From NCBI GenBank assembly GCA_022113835.1, contig JAILWY010000026.1, forward strand, positions 11,683,001 to 11,747,000: a stretch of 64,000 bases of DNA, in the 5' to 3' direction. The notes below the pieces were generated by a model, which searched no databases, was not told where the DNA came from, and saw nothing but the letters and a program-made list of their open reading frames with translations. The translations under genes and the position numbers were made by a program. The stretch is from Atopsyche davidsoni. Lineage: Eukaryota; Arthropoda; Insecta; Trichoptera; Hydrobiosidae. Below, in pieces: positions 1-12,200 of the stretch (position 1 is the stretch's first letter; each line of letters begins with the position of its first letter).

Positions 1-1323
1 AAGAAAACTTAAAATTGCTTCAAAATATCACAATAAATCGTTCCCCATTGCTCGTCAGCCGCGGGTATCGCGGTCGTCCGAGGCGCTTCGAGTGGCCGGG
101 CCGCCCTCGCATCCTGCAGCTCACCTCGCACCCCTCGCCGCAAATAGCAAATATCTTTTCCGTGAAGTTTTCTAAATCGGTTGCACAGTAAATATTACAC
201 AAAACGAAAAAGAAAAAGCCAACGCGCGCGCCACAAAAAGAGGAAATAAATGGAGAAACTAAAAATATGACAACTGAAAAATGATGTTTTGAAACGCGGC
301 GAACGATCGCGCTTTTTGTTCGCCTCCGCGATACTCGCAGCGTCCGAATAATACATTTTGAATTTAAAAGTTAGGATCTTCGGAGCAATTGCATTTACAT
401 TGAAGTTGTACCGAGAGAGGCTTTCGGACGCGGAGCTCGGCCGGGGAGTTCTCCCGCACCCCCGCGGGGGCTCTCACCCCAGAGAGAGAATCAAAAGAAA
501 ACTCGGAACACCAGAGCGAGCTGCGCCGTGATGGCTTGTCAATAAGTGTCTATCCTCGGGGCGGAGATGTAATCACATAATGCGAAGACGAGCAATATTG
601 TTTTGCATTACAAGTTTATTCCTGAAGTTAAATCCGATGCATTTCTTTGCTCGGCTTTCATTCGAGTGGCATTCTTCCTCCGCGATTCGATTTTCTGAAA
701 GGACTTAATAAATTTTAAAGTTTGACTCTGAGGACTTTTAAAAATGTCGTTCTTAGCGATTCTTTTTATCTTTTAGTTCTTCGTCTGCTTGTATTAAAAA
801 TTGTTTTGCGATACTTTGTATTAAAATCGTACTCAGTCGAATGGTAATATATAACCAATAAAAATGAAATAGTAAATCAAATTAATATCTATAAGTATTC
901 AAGAGTCAAAATTTCACCCTGTCTTTTTTGTTTGATTGAATTCGTAATGCAAATAACTACCTTATATTTTTTATGGGGTTTTGTTATGTTTTTAAAAAGG
1001 AAACATAATATCCGCAACGAAGTGGCGCTAAAAGCTAGTTTTTTTTTTTTATTAAAAGTATTATATTTTCTTATTTCATCATTATTAATGCTCCAAAAAA
1101 AACGCATTTTAAAATTCTAAAACCGACATATTATTTAGATCCACGTCTCTTATTTATTTAAAAGCACTGAAAAGATGTTTATTTCTTCAATGAATAGAAA
1201 ATTTTAAATAAATTTGAGTGACGTGATCGTTTGAAAAATCTAAACATACATTTCACAAACAAATATTTTTTTGTATGTGAATTTTTTCGTTTCAGATATT
1301 TGCTGTCCTATATTTTTAATACC
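1..1323. other. Intron: GC patches then AT-rich DNA
   Basis: CpG-rich patches lie at 40-240 and 300-560, the second with the palindrome CCCCCGCGGGGG (459-470). From 660 on it is AT-rich with T runs. No gene is supported. Confidence 0.5.
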
Positions 1324-1331
1324 CCATAGTA
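1324..1331. repeat. Left 8-bp target-site duplication of the hAT-like element
   Basis: ccatagta abuts the CAGGGG terminus and matches ccacagta at 2282-2289 in 7 of 8 positions. Confidence 0.75.
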
Positions 1332-2281
1332 CAGGGGTCTCCAACCTTTTTGCACCCAAGTGCACTTTCTAGAATGCCGATCGCGCGGCGGGCACCATTT
1401 ATTTTTTCAAATGAAATATTATTTTGAAAATATTGTGTTGAATAAATATCAATTTCTGGGAAGAATTATTATTTTGTAAACTAGAAATGTTACCCGTCAC
1501 AGAATGACGTATTCGATGGACGATGCAATAGTGTTTGGACATATGTTTGGCTGACAATTAGATAAATATTTGCTTTCATTTTGTACATATATATTTTGAA
1601 TAACTGGATATAAATTTCGGAAGAAAAGTCATTTTAGGAAATATTCATTTTGATAGGATATCACATTTCGTGTCACAATTAACGCATCACGTCTTTATCA
1701 CGTCTTTAGACGGTGTTATTTTTTTAGGAGGCATTTTGAGCTATTAATGATGTGATTAATTATTTCTAATGCAATTTCGATGAAAAAATAAAGATGGTAC
1801 TTGTGTCAAACTGACAAACTGGAAATATCTAAAAAGCATCAAAATTTGTTTTTTTTGTAAAAATTCTAAATTTAAAATTCTCGCTGTGAACAACAGAATC
1901 ATATAATTCGTACATATTGAAACTCGCTAAAGCATATTTTTTAGTTTTATTAAATTAGTTTATGAATAAAAATATTATCTTATCGTCTTGAAATTCGGCA
2001 CATAACTGCGGAAAAATTTACTGAACTTACGTGCAAAAAATCAGCGTTGTATATTTTAAGATATTCTATAGAGAACCAAAAAATGAAACATACACACAAT
2101 GGATATTATTATATTTTGTAAATAATAACGATATAATTCTTATCGCTTATATGTGTCTGTTTAAATTCTAAATATATTTGTAAACTTAAATATTTTTATA
2201 TCGTGGTCGTACAGCGGCGGGCACACGTAAAACGGTCGGCGGGCGCCATGGTGCCCGCGGGGATAGGCTTGGGGACCACTG
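1332..2281. mobile_element. Non-autonomous hAT-like DNA transposon
   Basis: The left end begins CAGGGGTCTCCAACC; the right end, read inward on the other strand, begins CAGTGGTCCCCAAGCC. The flanks are ccatagta (1324-1331) and ccacagta (2282-2289), an 8-bp target duplication with one mismatch, the size made by hAT transposases. A subterminal GCGGGCACCAT motif occurs near both ends in inverted orientation. The ~950-bp AT-rich interior has no transposase-like frame, so it must have been mobilised in trans. The divergence of the ends and the mutated duplication suggest moderate age. The family name is unknown. Confidence 0.8.
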
Positions 2282-2289
2282 CCACAGTA
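2282..2289. repeat. Right 8-bp target-site duplication of the hAT-like element
   Basis: ccacagta follows the ccactg right terminus and matches the left copy in 7 of 8 positions. Confidence 0.75.
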
Positions 2290-2408
2290 CATGCACTAAT
2301 CAATGCAAAAAATCATATATATATATTCAAGCGGGCGAATCAGCGTTTCAAACTTCTGATTGCGCTCTCCCAGTGGGTCGTCTCGATCTCGGGAGTTGGC
2401 ACGGCAGC

Positions 2409-2468
2409 ACACGTGACGTGCGCACCCGTGACGTGCCGACACGTGACGTGCCGACACGTGACGTGCCG
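2409..2468. repeat. Four tandem 15-bp units carrying E-box and half-CRE sites
   Basis: Units are acacgtgacgtgcgc, acccgtgacgtgccg and two copies of acacgtgacgtgccg. Units 1, 3 and 4 contain the palindromic E-box CACGTG overlapping TGACGTG; unit 2 has lost the E-box by one base. The block lies in a GC-rich patch (about 2380-2600) next to the hAT-like element. It could be a bHLH-zip/bZIP binding cluster or just a minisatellite. Confidence 0.85.
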
Positions 2469-2609
2469 CGAATGCCCCTTGGCGGCCCCGGCCCGCGACC
2501 TTGGGCACGTCGCGCAGCCCCTCGACCGCGGCTCGCGAGGAATGATCGGCCTCGGTGACGGCCGATCGTCAATCATAAGGCATTCCCGATACCCGCCGCC
2601 CCCGCAACT

Positions 2610-4750
2610 TTCTCGACGGGTCCTATTAAAACTCGCTATTTTCTTTTTATAACCATTTTTGTGGTTTGTATATGAAACATATTCGCTTTTGAGTTCTCAC
2701 TCTTAAACTCGTTTGATTTAACCTTTTTTTTAAATATACAAGCTTCTCCGGTTATATTAAATATTATTCACTAAAACCATAATGTTAATAAAGTGTTTAT
2801 CGATTTTGCTTTCATCGTTTGATGCTTGTTATACCAGACAGAAACGTGAATTTGTCAAAGATTAACTCATTATATTAACTCATGATAGCACATTAATAAA
2901 TACATTATATAGAATGAATTGTATTTTTTTGATCTTATTACTACTAACTCTGAGGTTGAGAGTACAGTACCAGATTCTTATTTTTTATAAAATATATACA
3001 CAACATGTGCTTCTAGGCATTAAATTACATAAAACACTTTTTAAAACAGCTTTGAGAACAACTCGTTTCAAAACGGAATTATTGAGTATATTTATTACTA
3101 TCAAGCCAAAATCTTAAACTGGATTTTTTTTTAAATTTATTAAATGTGATCAGTTTTCTGTTTTTATTGTGAGAATAAAAAGTATCAAACTTGCATACCA
3201 CGATCTACTTTGTCAAAACTTATAATGTTTAATAGAATTATGTTGCATTGATACTTTCATGAATAAGCTCCGATTTGTGGTTTCGGTACAATTAAACAAT
3301 TTTATGCGTGTATTCTTTATCGCATATTTTTATGTCAAATATAATTTTACGCACGTGCTAAATCCAAAAACACAAACTGCACTTTTTCAATTTATTTTCA
3401 TAAAAAAAGTTGAGTGATACTCGTTTAAACCATACACTTGTAAAACCTTAAATATTTTGGTAGTAATGTGTTTTATTTAAACTCCATCTCAACTTATTAA
3501 CATAGTAACCTAGTAACAACTTGGTAACATATTGTGATGTCAAATACTATGAAAAGTTAACAAAAGCAATTATTATTCTATATTATAAATACACAAAACA
3601 CATGTATTGTGTTTTTTGACACATCAACGTTAAAAAACTATCTTAATTATATTTTTAATATAAATATTATACTGTTTAATAGCAACTTGGACGGAACAAT
3701 TGTTGTATTTTATCACATTAAATACCAATTAGACAACAAAAAATATAAACTCGAAATAAATAAGTACTTAGTTTTTAGTAATAACACATTTTTTTATAAA
3801 TTGCAATTAATTTCAACGCATCAGTAAATACAACAGCATGTGACCTCAATAATTTTTTTCTATCAACAAAAGCAATCATATCCAATAATTGAAATCACTC
3901 GAAGCGTATTTTATTATAAATGATTCAATTGATACCGCAGGACACACAGTACTAAAAAAAAACATGTCTGCTGTGGCTGCGAACTGAAACAAGCCGTGGA
4001 TTACATTCCGGAAGGCTTCATCGTACCATGTTTCTGACAATTACGCCGACAAAATAACCCCGTGCAGCAGTATGCATGCATAAAAAATTTAATGTGGGGT
4101 GAATTTCACAGTATATCGACCATATAATTTGGTATGCAACGATGGATTACCAATGTCGATCTCGCCGGCTTCAGCTCACTCATGCTCTAGTGATTTTTTT
4201 TTCTGTTCATTAGACCAGTTCAGTATCGCAATGTTTTCCAACTACATATAAATAAAATATAACATAAACAAACTTACTTAATAGTTAAATATAATTTAAT
4301 CCAGAGTTGAAAGCAACTCACCCTTTAACCTGTACAAAATCCGTACGATTTTTTTTAATATTATAATTTTGAGGTGGGTTAGCTATTATTCACTTCATTT
4401 TGCTTCAGGAAAATATTTTACTCTGCAATATAAAATGTCGAATTTAAATTGCAAAGCCATAACATATTGCAATACATTTCTAGGACAATACGTAAATTGG
4501 ATGCAAGTTTTATTTTATTTTTTGTAAAATAATCAAGTATTCAAAAACATCAACATTTATTTACGGATCAATAAACTTAACTCCCACAAAATTCACCAAC
4601 AAAAATATATCTTGGAAGCCTACATACGTTGATCCGATTTGGAATTGTATCCGCATTTCAGTGAATTTTGTTATATCTCTCTTATCTTTTTATATTAGGC
4701 TGGTTTTGATTGAAATCAAACTCAAAAAATTAAATCCTGAACATATAATT
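2610..4750. other. Intron: AT-rich, one moderate-GC patch
   Basis: Mostly AT-rich without structure. 3960-4190 is a moderate-GC patch (ctgctgtggctgcgaactg, gcagtatgcatgcat) that could be conserved. Short frames at 2914 and 3609 are AT-rich chance frames. Confidence 0.45.
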
Positions 4751-4755
4751 AATCA

Positions 4756-4781
4756 TTTTGCTTTCTTTGTTTCAGGTAAGT
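4756..4781 (+). promoter_or_regulatory. Candidate recursive splice site (ratchet point, zero-length exon)
   Basis: A pyrimidine-rich run, ttttgctttctttgtttcag, is followed immediately by gtaagt, so a strong 3' splice site and a consensus 5' splice site abut at 4775|4776. An attaatc branch-point-like sequence lies about 25 nt upstream (4748-4754). This is the juxtaposed signal known from long Drosophila introns spliced in steps. It is on the gene's strand and lies 44.7 kb upstream of the RRM2 exon. The sequence match is direct; use is inferred. Confidence 0.65.
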
Positions 4782-4782
4782 C

Positions 4783-6550
4783 ATATTGCGATGCCACATT
4801 GTACATCTGTAAGTCATATTTTATTATATACTTTTAAATAACTCCATTAAAATATTTAATTAACAGAAATAAGGTTTTTCATAAAAGTTATAAAAGATTC
4901 TGTCCTGCTTTATTATGCAACAATGTTGTTGTGCTCCAGTAACATCTAAATTTAAGAAATTATAAATAATTTAAGTAGTTTTATTTTCTCATAGCTTCAA
5001 ACAAACCGTTAGCTTGCAGAACTAGCGCAAGTATTTTTAATTATATTACGATTTTTATTTAGTAACACATTTTTAAAATAAATCAGACCTATTTTTTAAT
5101 CAAAAATAGAAGTGCAAGTAATATAAAAACCTTTTACCGTATACTAACTGGTAAATAAAGCTATAACCTAAGCCATAAATTGTTTTATATCAACCTGTTC
5201 AAGTTTGAGATTTAATTTAGCAGTTTTTTGTCTTAACTATAAGAACATTTTTCATTTAAATACAACTAATGTTTTAAAGTACTCAAACACATCTCTTAAC
5301 AATATTGATTAGTTCATGGTTAATCGTGTATAAGGCAAACAATATTTACAAAACAAATAAATAATAAAACATTGTCAAATCGTAAAATTTAATTTTTATA
5401 ACATGGTGATATTTTACTCCCTTCAAAATTATAAATAGACATCCGTTCGAGAATATTAAAAATTTCCATAAAAAGTTTTTCAGTAATAGATTTTAAAATA
5501 TTAATTTTGATTGAAGCGTTGAATGTTGAACGTGATACATAAATAAAAACTCTTGAATTTTTCAGTATTTGATGGGTGAAGTTTATTTTTAAATTGAACT
5601 ATTCTGACAATGTCAGGTAATCGGGGTTCGTCCGGGGCTGATGCAATTCCAGCTGAATCCTGCGCTCGCCGTGCGACCTGAAAAACTGAAACGGCAACAA
5701 TTCACCATCGCCATGGAAAGTTTTTGCAAAAATTAAATTACGAATTGTAGTCACATCATAAAATTGAAAATGGCAAGTCGAGAAACCGCTAACCTGCAGA
5801 ATATAAAGTTTACGGCGAACCAAATATCTGACTTTTAGAAAATTCGCTTAAGCCAATATTCTATTAATTTTATTTGTTGTGTTTTATGATTTTTTTTTTC
5901 AGAAACACAAAATAAAAAGTAACTCTTATATTTTTAATTTATATTATATCTCTACGTTTTACGTAAAAATTCATAACCAAAAACATAGGGGATAAACAAT
6001 AATATAATCATGTAGTCAAACATGGGTAAACGTCTTTGGAAATTCGATATAAAATTTGATGAGACTATGGCCTGTTATCTATCTCTTCTCTGAAGAGATA
6101 GAAAATGACTTTTATATTTGAATCGATATGTTTAATTTAATTTCTCATTAACAGTAGAAAAATATCTAAACAAAACATATCACATAAAATTAAAAGATCG
6201 AACTTTTATTTTGTAAATGATTATATCAAAACGAATTTATCAGAATGTATTGATTTATATATAATATAATATTTTAAAAAATCAATAATATTTGTTTGAA
6301 AATGAATTATATATATTTTTTAAACATCTAATATATTAAAAAAAACTTTTAAAATCTCAGTAGCTTTTTCAAATAGGAAAACTTAAATATCCGCGGACAA
6401 ATAACGACAAGTGGAACATTCTTGAATCACAAACAACCCCCTAAAATTTTAAAGTCTGTTATATTATTATTTTTTCCGCTGCCCTCGCTGAAGGGTCGAT
6501 AAATATCGTGAGAAAGTGTAAAAAAAAACCTTTTAGTCGCTGAACTTTTG
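4783..6550. other. Intron downstream of the ratchet-like site
   Basis: AT-rich, with a GC patch at 5620-5800 (ggggttcgtccggggctgat). There is a second gtaagt at 4810 soon after the recursive-like site. Otherwise nothing was recognised. Confidence 0.45.
6079..6101. repeat. 10-bp-stem hairpin
   Basis: ctatctcttc and gaagagatag are exact complements with a 3-nt loop. No flanking context explains it. Confidence 0.85.
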
Positions 6551-6558
6551 GCTACAAT

Positions 6559-7162
6559 CTACGCAATCACAATAACCGCGCTTCAGGTTTCAGGGAATCG
6601 CGTTTCCTGCCGTAGAGTTTTTGTTTTAAAATGAGATTTTAAGCGCTACGACATTATTGCCCCACTGGGAACTCACCTTTATGGATTGTACCTCGAGCGT
6701 CTTGCTGGCCGGTGCGTGGAATCGGGGCTCTACGAAATATTAGGCACTGCTACGACACTATGTACAATATTTACGATCGACAAAATACCTTATTACTTTT
6801 TATGGATGAATAAACTGCCAAAATAAAAGTGTGTTTAAAAAAATTTAAATCAAATATAATTTTAAAAATTACATTATTTAAGCGGATACACTTTTAACAT
6901 TGATGTAAAATTATTTAAAAAGAAAAATATATAAGTAGGTTTTTTTTAATTTCGTGGTGCATAAAATATATCGTGTTTTATTGGAAAATACTTCCCATAT
7001 CAAATTCACAGAATTGGTTTTAATTACTACCTTGCCTCTCCACAATGAAACTATCTCCGCCGTAAATAAATTTAGTACCAATCCGTAGACCCCCGCCCTT
7101 CCGGCCGCGCGCACACATCGTCTACGACCGCCCGTAGAGCTGAGCTCCTCTACGATCCGTAG
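6559..7162. promoter_or_regulatory. Cluster of ten CTACG/CGTAG motifs
   Basis: The pentamer CTACG or its complement occurs at about 6559, 6611, 6646, 6730, 6750, 7084, 7122, 7133, 7150 and 7158. Several sit in a longer TCTACGA-like context. About one would be expected by chance in 604 bp. The block also has GC-rich island sequence, such as cggccggattaattgaccg just after it. I do not recognise the motif as a named factor site. Confidence 0.5.
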
Positions 7163-7164
7163 AC

Positions 7165-7740
7165 CTGCCGATATTCGGCCGGATTAATTGACCGTAATTC
7201 CGGCGCCGGTAGCTCTCGCAGCTCACCTGACTTTCAGGACGTTTTTATCGACGGCCAATTTATACTGGGGTTATGAATATTCACCTTAATTTGAGTCGGA
7301 ATTGATTTACAGCAGTTTTAGTGACCCGTACGTGTGTGCGAGGAACGTGAGAGCTCTTTTTGGATGTTTTATGTGAATTATTATGTCGCATTACTGTACT
7401 AATGGCGGCCGTTATCGAAGCTATGCAACCCACCCGGTTAAACCACCCTAACATCGTATTTGGAAAATATGCTTTATTTTACACGGTATTTGAAATGTTA
7501 CAAAATGTTATATTTAATTTGTATTAATTAAGAATATATTTTTATACAAAAATATAAATATTTACTGAAATTATTACTGATATAAGAATAAATAATACTT
7601 TTGATATGTGAGAATTATTTCACGAAAGAGGGTAGTAATTTCAGTTTCAACAGAAAAAATGTATATTTTTTAGCATTAAATCAATAAGCTAAGGATGCAC
7701 TCATCCGCTGGAGAATTAGAATAAGCGTAGGCTGCAGTGG
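7165..7740. other. Intron: GC patch then AT-rich
   Basis: 7165-7440 is CpG-rich with ggattaattgaccgtaattc and actaatggcggccg (GCCAT-type and homeodomain-type words). 7440-7690 is AT-rich and featureless. Confidence 0.4.
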
Positions 7741-7766
7741 CGATCGGCGATCGGCGATCGGCGATC
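7741..7766. repeat. 7-bp tandem repeat cgatcgg
   Basis: About 3.5 copies of cgatcgg lie at the left edge of the GC-rich promoter-like block. It is a small minisatellite. Confidence 0.85.
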
Positions 7767-7844
7767 AGCCCTCACGGGCGATAACAATCGCGGGCGGGCG
7801 GGCGGCCGAAACTTGGGAAGTTATCCCCGATAAGGCGAAGTTCG

Positions 7845-7932
7845 GCGGGGCGGGGTGGGCGGGGTGGGCGGGGTGGGCGGGGTGGGGTGGGTGGGGTGTG
7901 AGTGGGGGCGGGGGCGGGGGCGGAGGCGGCGG
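7845..7932 (+). repeat. G-rich tract with quadruplex potential
   Basis: Repeated cggggtggg units run into gggggcggggg units, giving many runs of three or more G separated by 1-3 nt on the + strand. It satisfies the G-quadruplex pattern many times over and also contains GC boxes (GGGCGG). It lies just upstream of the putative promoter block. Confidence 0.85.
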
Positions 7933-7959
7933 GCGCCGGTCGATGCGCGCGCGGCGGCG

Positions 7960-9260
7960 CCCGGGCCGCACTCGCAAAGCGCGCGCCGAGCCGATACGAC
8001 GTGCCTGCCTACCCGAATCGCAACGCTCTAGCTGTAAGTCAATTCTACAATCCCAGCCGGCGACTCCGCTCTCCGCTGCGAACTCCTTGGAAACACTGCG
8101 TTTTCCGCACCGTCCCGTCCACGCCCGACCGTCGTCGTTCTGTACGCTGTCGCGCGGGAAATACGCTGCGTTTGCGTTTTCCGCCGTTTGTTTTCCGCGT
8201 CGCATCCGTCATCCGCCGGTCTTCTTCCTTACATGTCAAAGTGTTAAGTCAGTGTCGTCCCGCGGTCTCGTGCTCGTGTGACTCGGAGATGCAAAGCGGT
8301 GCCGTCGTGAGGTTCGGTGGGGGCTTGTTTTTCCCGATGGACTCTGTCGCTCCGGAGAAAAAGAAAGTTAGTATGCCCTGAGGACTTTTGCTCGATTCTT
8401 TTTTGAATGCCCGTTTGTCGTTAATGTTTTTTCTGTCGAGAATTCGTTCCGTCTCCCGCCGTCGGCCGGCGGACCGGCGAGCCGCGGCCGCCGGCGACTC
8501 GGGCCCGGGGGCCGCGCTCGCCCCGGGGCTCCCCCTCCGGCATCGCGGCAAGCTCTCATGATAACCTTCGACTCTGACGACAGTTCCTCGCTCGATCGGC
8601 GTCTCGGTGACGGCCGCGGACTTTGCGCGGTATTTCTCAATTTTTTTTTAATTTTGTTTTCGAGCATTGACTTGTTATTTTACCGCGACTAAAAATCCCG
8701 CCTCAGTTTTGCCATTTTCCACTCGGTCGTCGAGTGACCCGCGCGTCATTTCGCTCGTTTTTATTTACATCAGAATAATTGCTCCCGATAAATGTCCAAA
8801 GTGCATGCTCGTTACTCGAAAGCGTTGTAAATAAAAAGTTAAAGTGTTCGTGTCCGGTGTTTCGAGTTGCCGTCGGAAGAGCGGCGAGAAGTTCGCTTCG
8901 AGCTTTGACATTTCCGCTGTGAATTTCTAACGAAAATCGAGCAGTGCGAAAACTCTAACTCCGGGATGTTCCGCGTGCTTAAAAAATCAATTTTAATTTT
9001 TTAAGATTTTTTTGCATGAATTCTCAATTTATTCCGATTGCACGAATATTCATGTATTCAACGAATTATTGACAGAAAAAAGTGCCTCGATAATAATAAT
9101 ATTTAAAACCTCATTTAATTTAAATCTGCGCCGTTGGAATTTTTTTTGTCGATTTTTTATTAATTTACAATATTTCGCGACAGAACGACGGGAATGCATG
9201 AAACAATCACTCTACAATCCACACTCTGCCTGGTTACCCTGCTTGCCTACCCCTGCTTAA
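7960..9260 (+). promoter_or_regulatory. CpG-rich candidate promoter and first-exon region
   Basis: This is the longest GC/CpG-rich block outside 48.2-49.3 kb. It has TCAGT initiator-like sequence at about 8249 and UTR-like sequence with many gtg and cg words. A short frame from the ATG at 8289 (MQSGAVVRFGGG...MDSVAPEKKK) reaches a weak donor, gttagt, at 8367. A perfect donor, cag|gtaagt, follows at 9756|9757 in AT-rich DNA. It may be an alternative promoter of the host gene, another gene's promoter or only a CpG-rich enhancer. No family similarity was recognised in the short peptide. Confidence 0.35.
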
Positions 9261-12200
9261 ATCCCATACAATCATGTATCTTGACCTGAAGTACTCCCAA
9301 AAATGCCACTAAAGTCATTCAGTGAAATTCCAATCGGGTGTTTGTTATTTATTGCACGACTGGCATGCTTCCTTCTGTAATAATACTCCCTCTATAATTT
9401 GCCTGGTGTTAAAATAATTTCTGAGTTCGTTCAACATTTTTTAGACCCGTTAGGTATTTTCAATGTGATTTGCAGTTACAGTGATATTGTGTTAAAAGTG
9501 AAATTCTGAACAAAATTTAAGTTTCCCAGCTAAATAACGGGTTCTGAAAATGTATCGGATTCTACACAACATTTTTTTGATTATTTAAATTTTAAAGCAA
9601 CTGTTTTATCTACATTAAATCAATTGGATACTTATGCGTTTTTGATATTAAATATGCATGATTATCTATGGATATTCAATTACCAAAACGGTTATACTTA
9701 TTCACTCTTATGTTGTAAAGTTTAAATATTGATAAATCATATATCAAACACCGCAGGTAAGTTTACTTTTTATTATTTTACTATTTATCTATTCAGAGTT
9801 GTTGTTTGGAGGTAAATATTATAATTAAGAATTTAAGTTTTTATAATTCTTACAGGTTGAATTTTTGCACATCATTTTATTGATTAAAAATTTATTGTAA
9901 TTTATTTTGTATTTAGTGTTTTATCTGTAATACCTACCGTAAAATATGGATGTGATATCTCAATCTATCTGTTGGTATTTTATTTTATGCAAGTTCATTT
10001 GTTATATTATAAATATAAAATGATATTTTTTAATACGGATATTTATTTATACTATTTTTGTGTGCGTAGGGAAAATATTAGTTTGTTCGGTTATAAATAC
10101 TTGGCGGAATTAATGTGGAGTTCACCGCAGAGCATGTCGCCATCCCTCTTTCATCCCTGGGTAACCAACCTTCTGCGGAGCATCGCGCAAGGACCCCCAT
10201 AGTTGCTTTGAGAAATCTGATACAGTCGCATTACACACATTTCGGTCGTTTTGATGAATAATTAATTAACTAATTTTGCCAACTAATCTCAGGCGGGTAA
10301 CAAATCTCCAAACAAGATTACATGCGTGCTCCTACATTCAGATTGAAGGAACTTCCTCGCTTTGTGAGCGGCTTGCATGCCCCGTGCGCTGCCGAGAAGC
10401 TTTCTATCGTGATGTTTAATTTGGAAAGAGTACGATAAATAAATTAGTGCTCATGATGGGTATAATCGAGTTTGTCACAATTCGAAAGGAGTAATAAGCC
10501 TCAGCCAGGCCGTGATCTAGCTTTGCAATATTTCCGTTCTGTTTTTAAGCGGAAGTAAATTTATTTCCGGCCAAGTGTTTTAAATCAGACGAGCGCTAAC
10601 TTTATGATTTGTTTTGTAAGTTATTAAAATAAAGAAGGGTTTTCGTACTCGGCCCGGTGGAAGGTATAGAATTCATCCACAGTTATCGCAATTTATATGA
10701 GAGAATACCACCCTGCCATAACGATTAAATAGCTCGTGATCATTATAGCGCTGAATGTGAGTTTTGAAAGTTCTCAAATTTATAGTTACACAGAAATTAT
10801 AGCGTTTATCGCCAGGGCGGCAGATACTCGCCTTTTGTTTTCTCAGCTGCCTAAATCCGGCTCAATAGTTCCTACCCTTCTCAGTTTACCCTCGCCCGCA
10901 TCTAGAGGGTAGAAACTTTCTTTCTGAACTGCAATAGTATGTTCTGTAAGCAAAAGTTTTCCGTGGAACTATTCCCTGTTGAAATATATATATATTTGGA
11001 CATTTACGATTTTTAGAATGACAAATTAAAAGATCCGTTTGAAGCTCAAGGCTCTTGAGGAAGAACCTAACATTGTAATACTCAGGATAGGATTATTATA
11101 ATACTATACAATAGGCTATTATCAAGTCACGTACACATGCCATATTCCGCTTGAATCATTAATTGATAACCGAAATTCCCGAGAATTTTGACAGAACATC
11201 TTACCAAATTTACGAAGCAAATTTGCCTTTGGTTGAAACAATAGAGGCACATTGTGTTTCATTTGGAATTACTCCCTTTATTCAGCTAATCGCTGTTTGA
11301 ATTTGAAAATTTCTTCTGCTCAAAACCGAAACTTCGCGATTGTTTATATTTCACGAGATATGTTGAAGTTATTATCATACAGCGAGTCCTATTTGAGTTT
11401 CGCTAATTTTAATTTTGCAAAAACATTTGATAGAATTTTAAAATCTGCGGTTCAACATATAGTTATTAAATAAACGTGACTTAAATTGAGCTGCTTATCA
11501 TGCCAATACATCTGGCGGACAACGCTTCCGTAAAACAATATTTCAAACACCCTTGTGTTATTTCAATTAAATGATTACCAAATTAAATGAACAGCCGAGT
11601 TGTCGGAGTTTTGAATAGAACAACATGCCTCTCACATAAGTGAACCGACCCAGTACACCCCGGCATCCGAGCGTTATTAATATTTTATGCCGAAACCTTT
11701 ATCAGTTATTTGATCGGGCGAATCTCCAGTGCCGCGATATCGCAAGTAGGGCTACCGTTGTAGTCCCTGGCTGGTCAACTTGCTCGTGAATAATTGAAAT
11801 CATAAATCGAGGCACTTGTCGTAAACCGGGAACTCCGTTATCTCCAGTTTCTAGCGATATAATATGTTAGATTGTGTAATGTACCTCGTATAATAAATTC
11901 GCATCGGTGTTTGTGAGATTTTTCAGAGACGCTCTTTTTATAGTTTCGACTGGAGGGATTTCAGCTCATTTTTCATGAGCTGGAAAGTGATGGTTTGATG
12001 TCTTAAGCAGACAGAAAACATTTATAATGTGAAATAAATTTGAGATCATTCGGCTTATCTGAAGATGATGGCACGTCGCTAGTATCTCCCATATATTGCT
12101 CATAATAAAGCAAAAACTCGTAACCAAAATAAGCTTTAAAAAAGCAACAAATATTTTGAAAAGGACTTTTAACGTTTCTAGTTGGTGATTTAAAAAATTG

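Noticed and set aside
7765..8381. Overlapping frames of 127-159 codons on both strands
   Set aside because: They run through the G-rich repeats and give low-complexity Gly/Arg/Pro translations; typical artefacts of CpG-rich DNA. Only the short tail from 8289 was kept as a weak first-exon idea.
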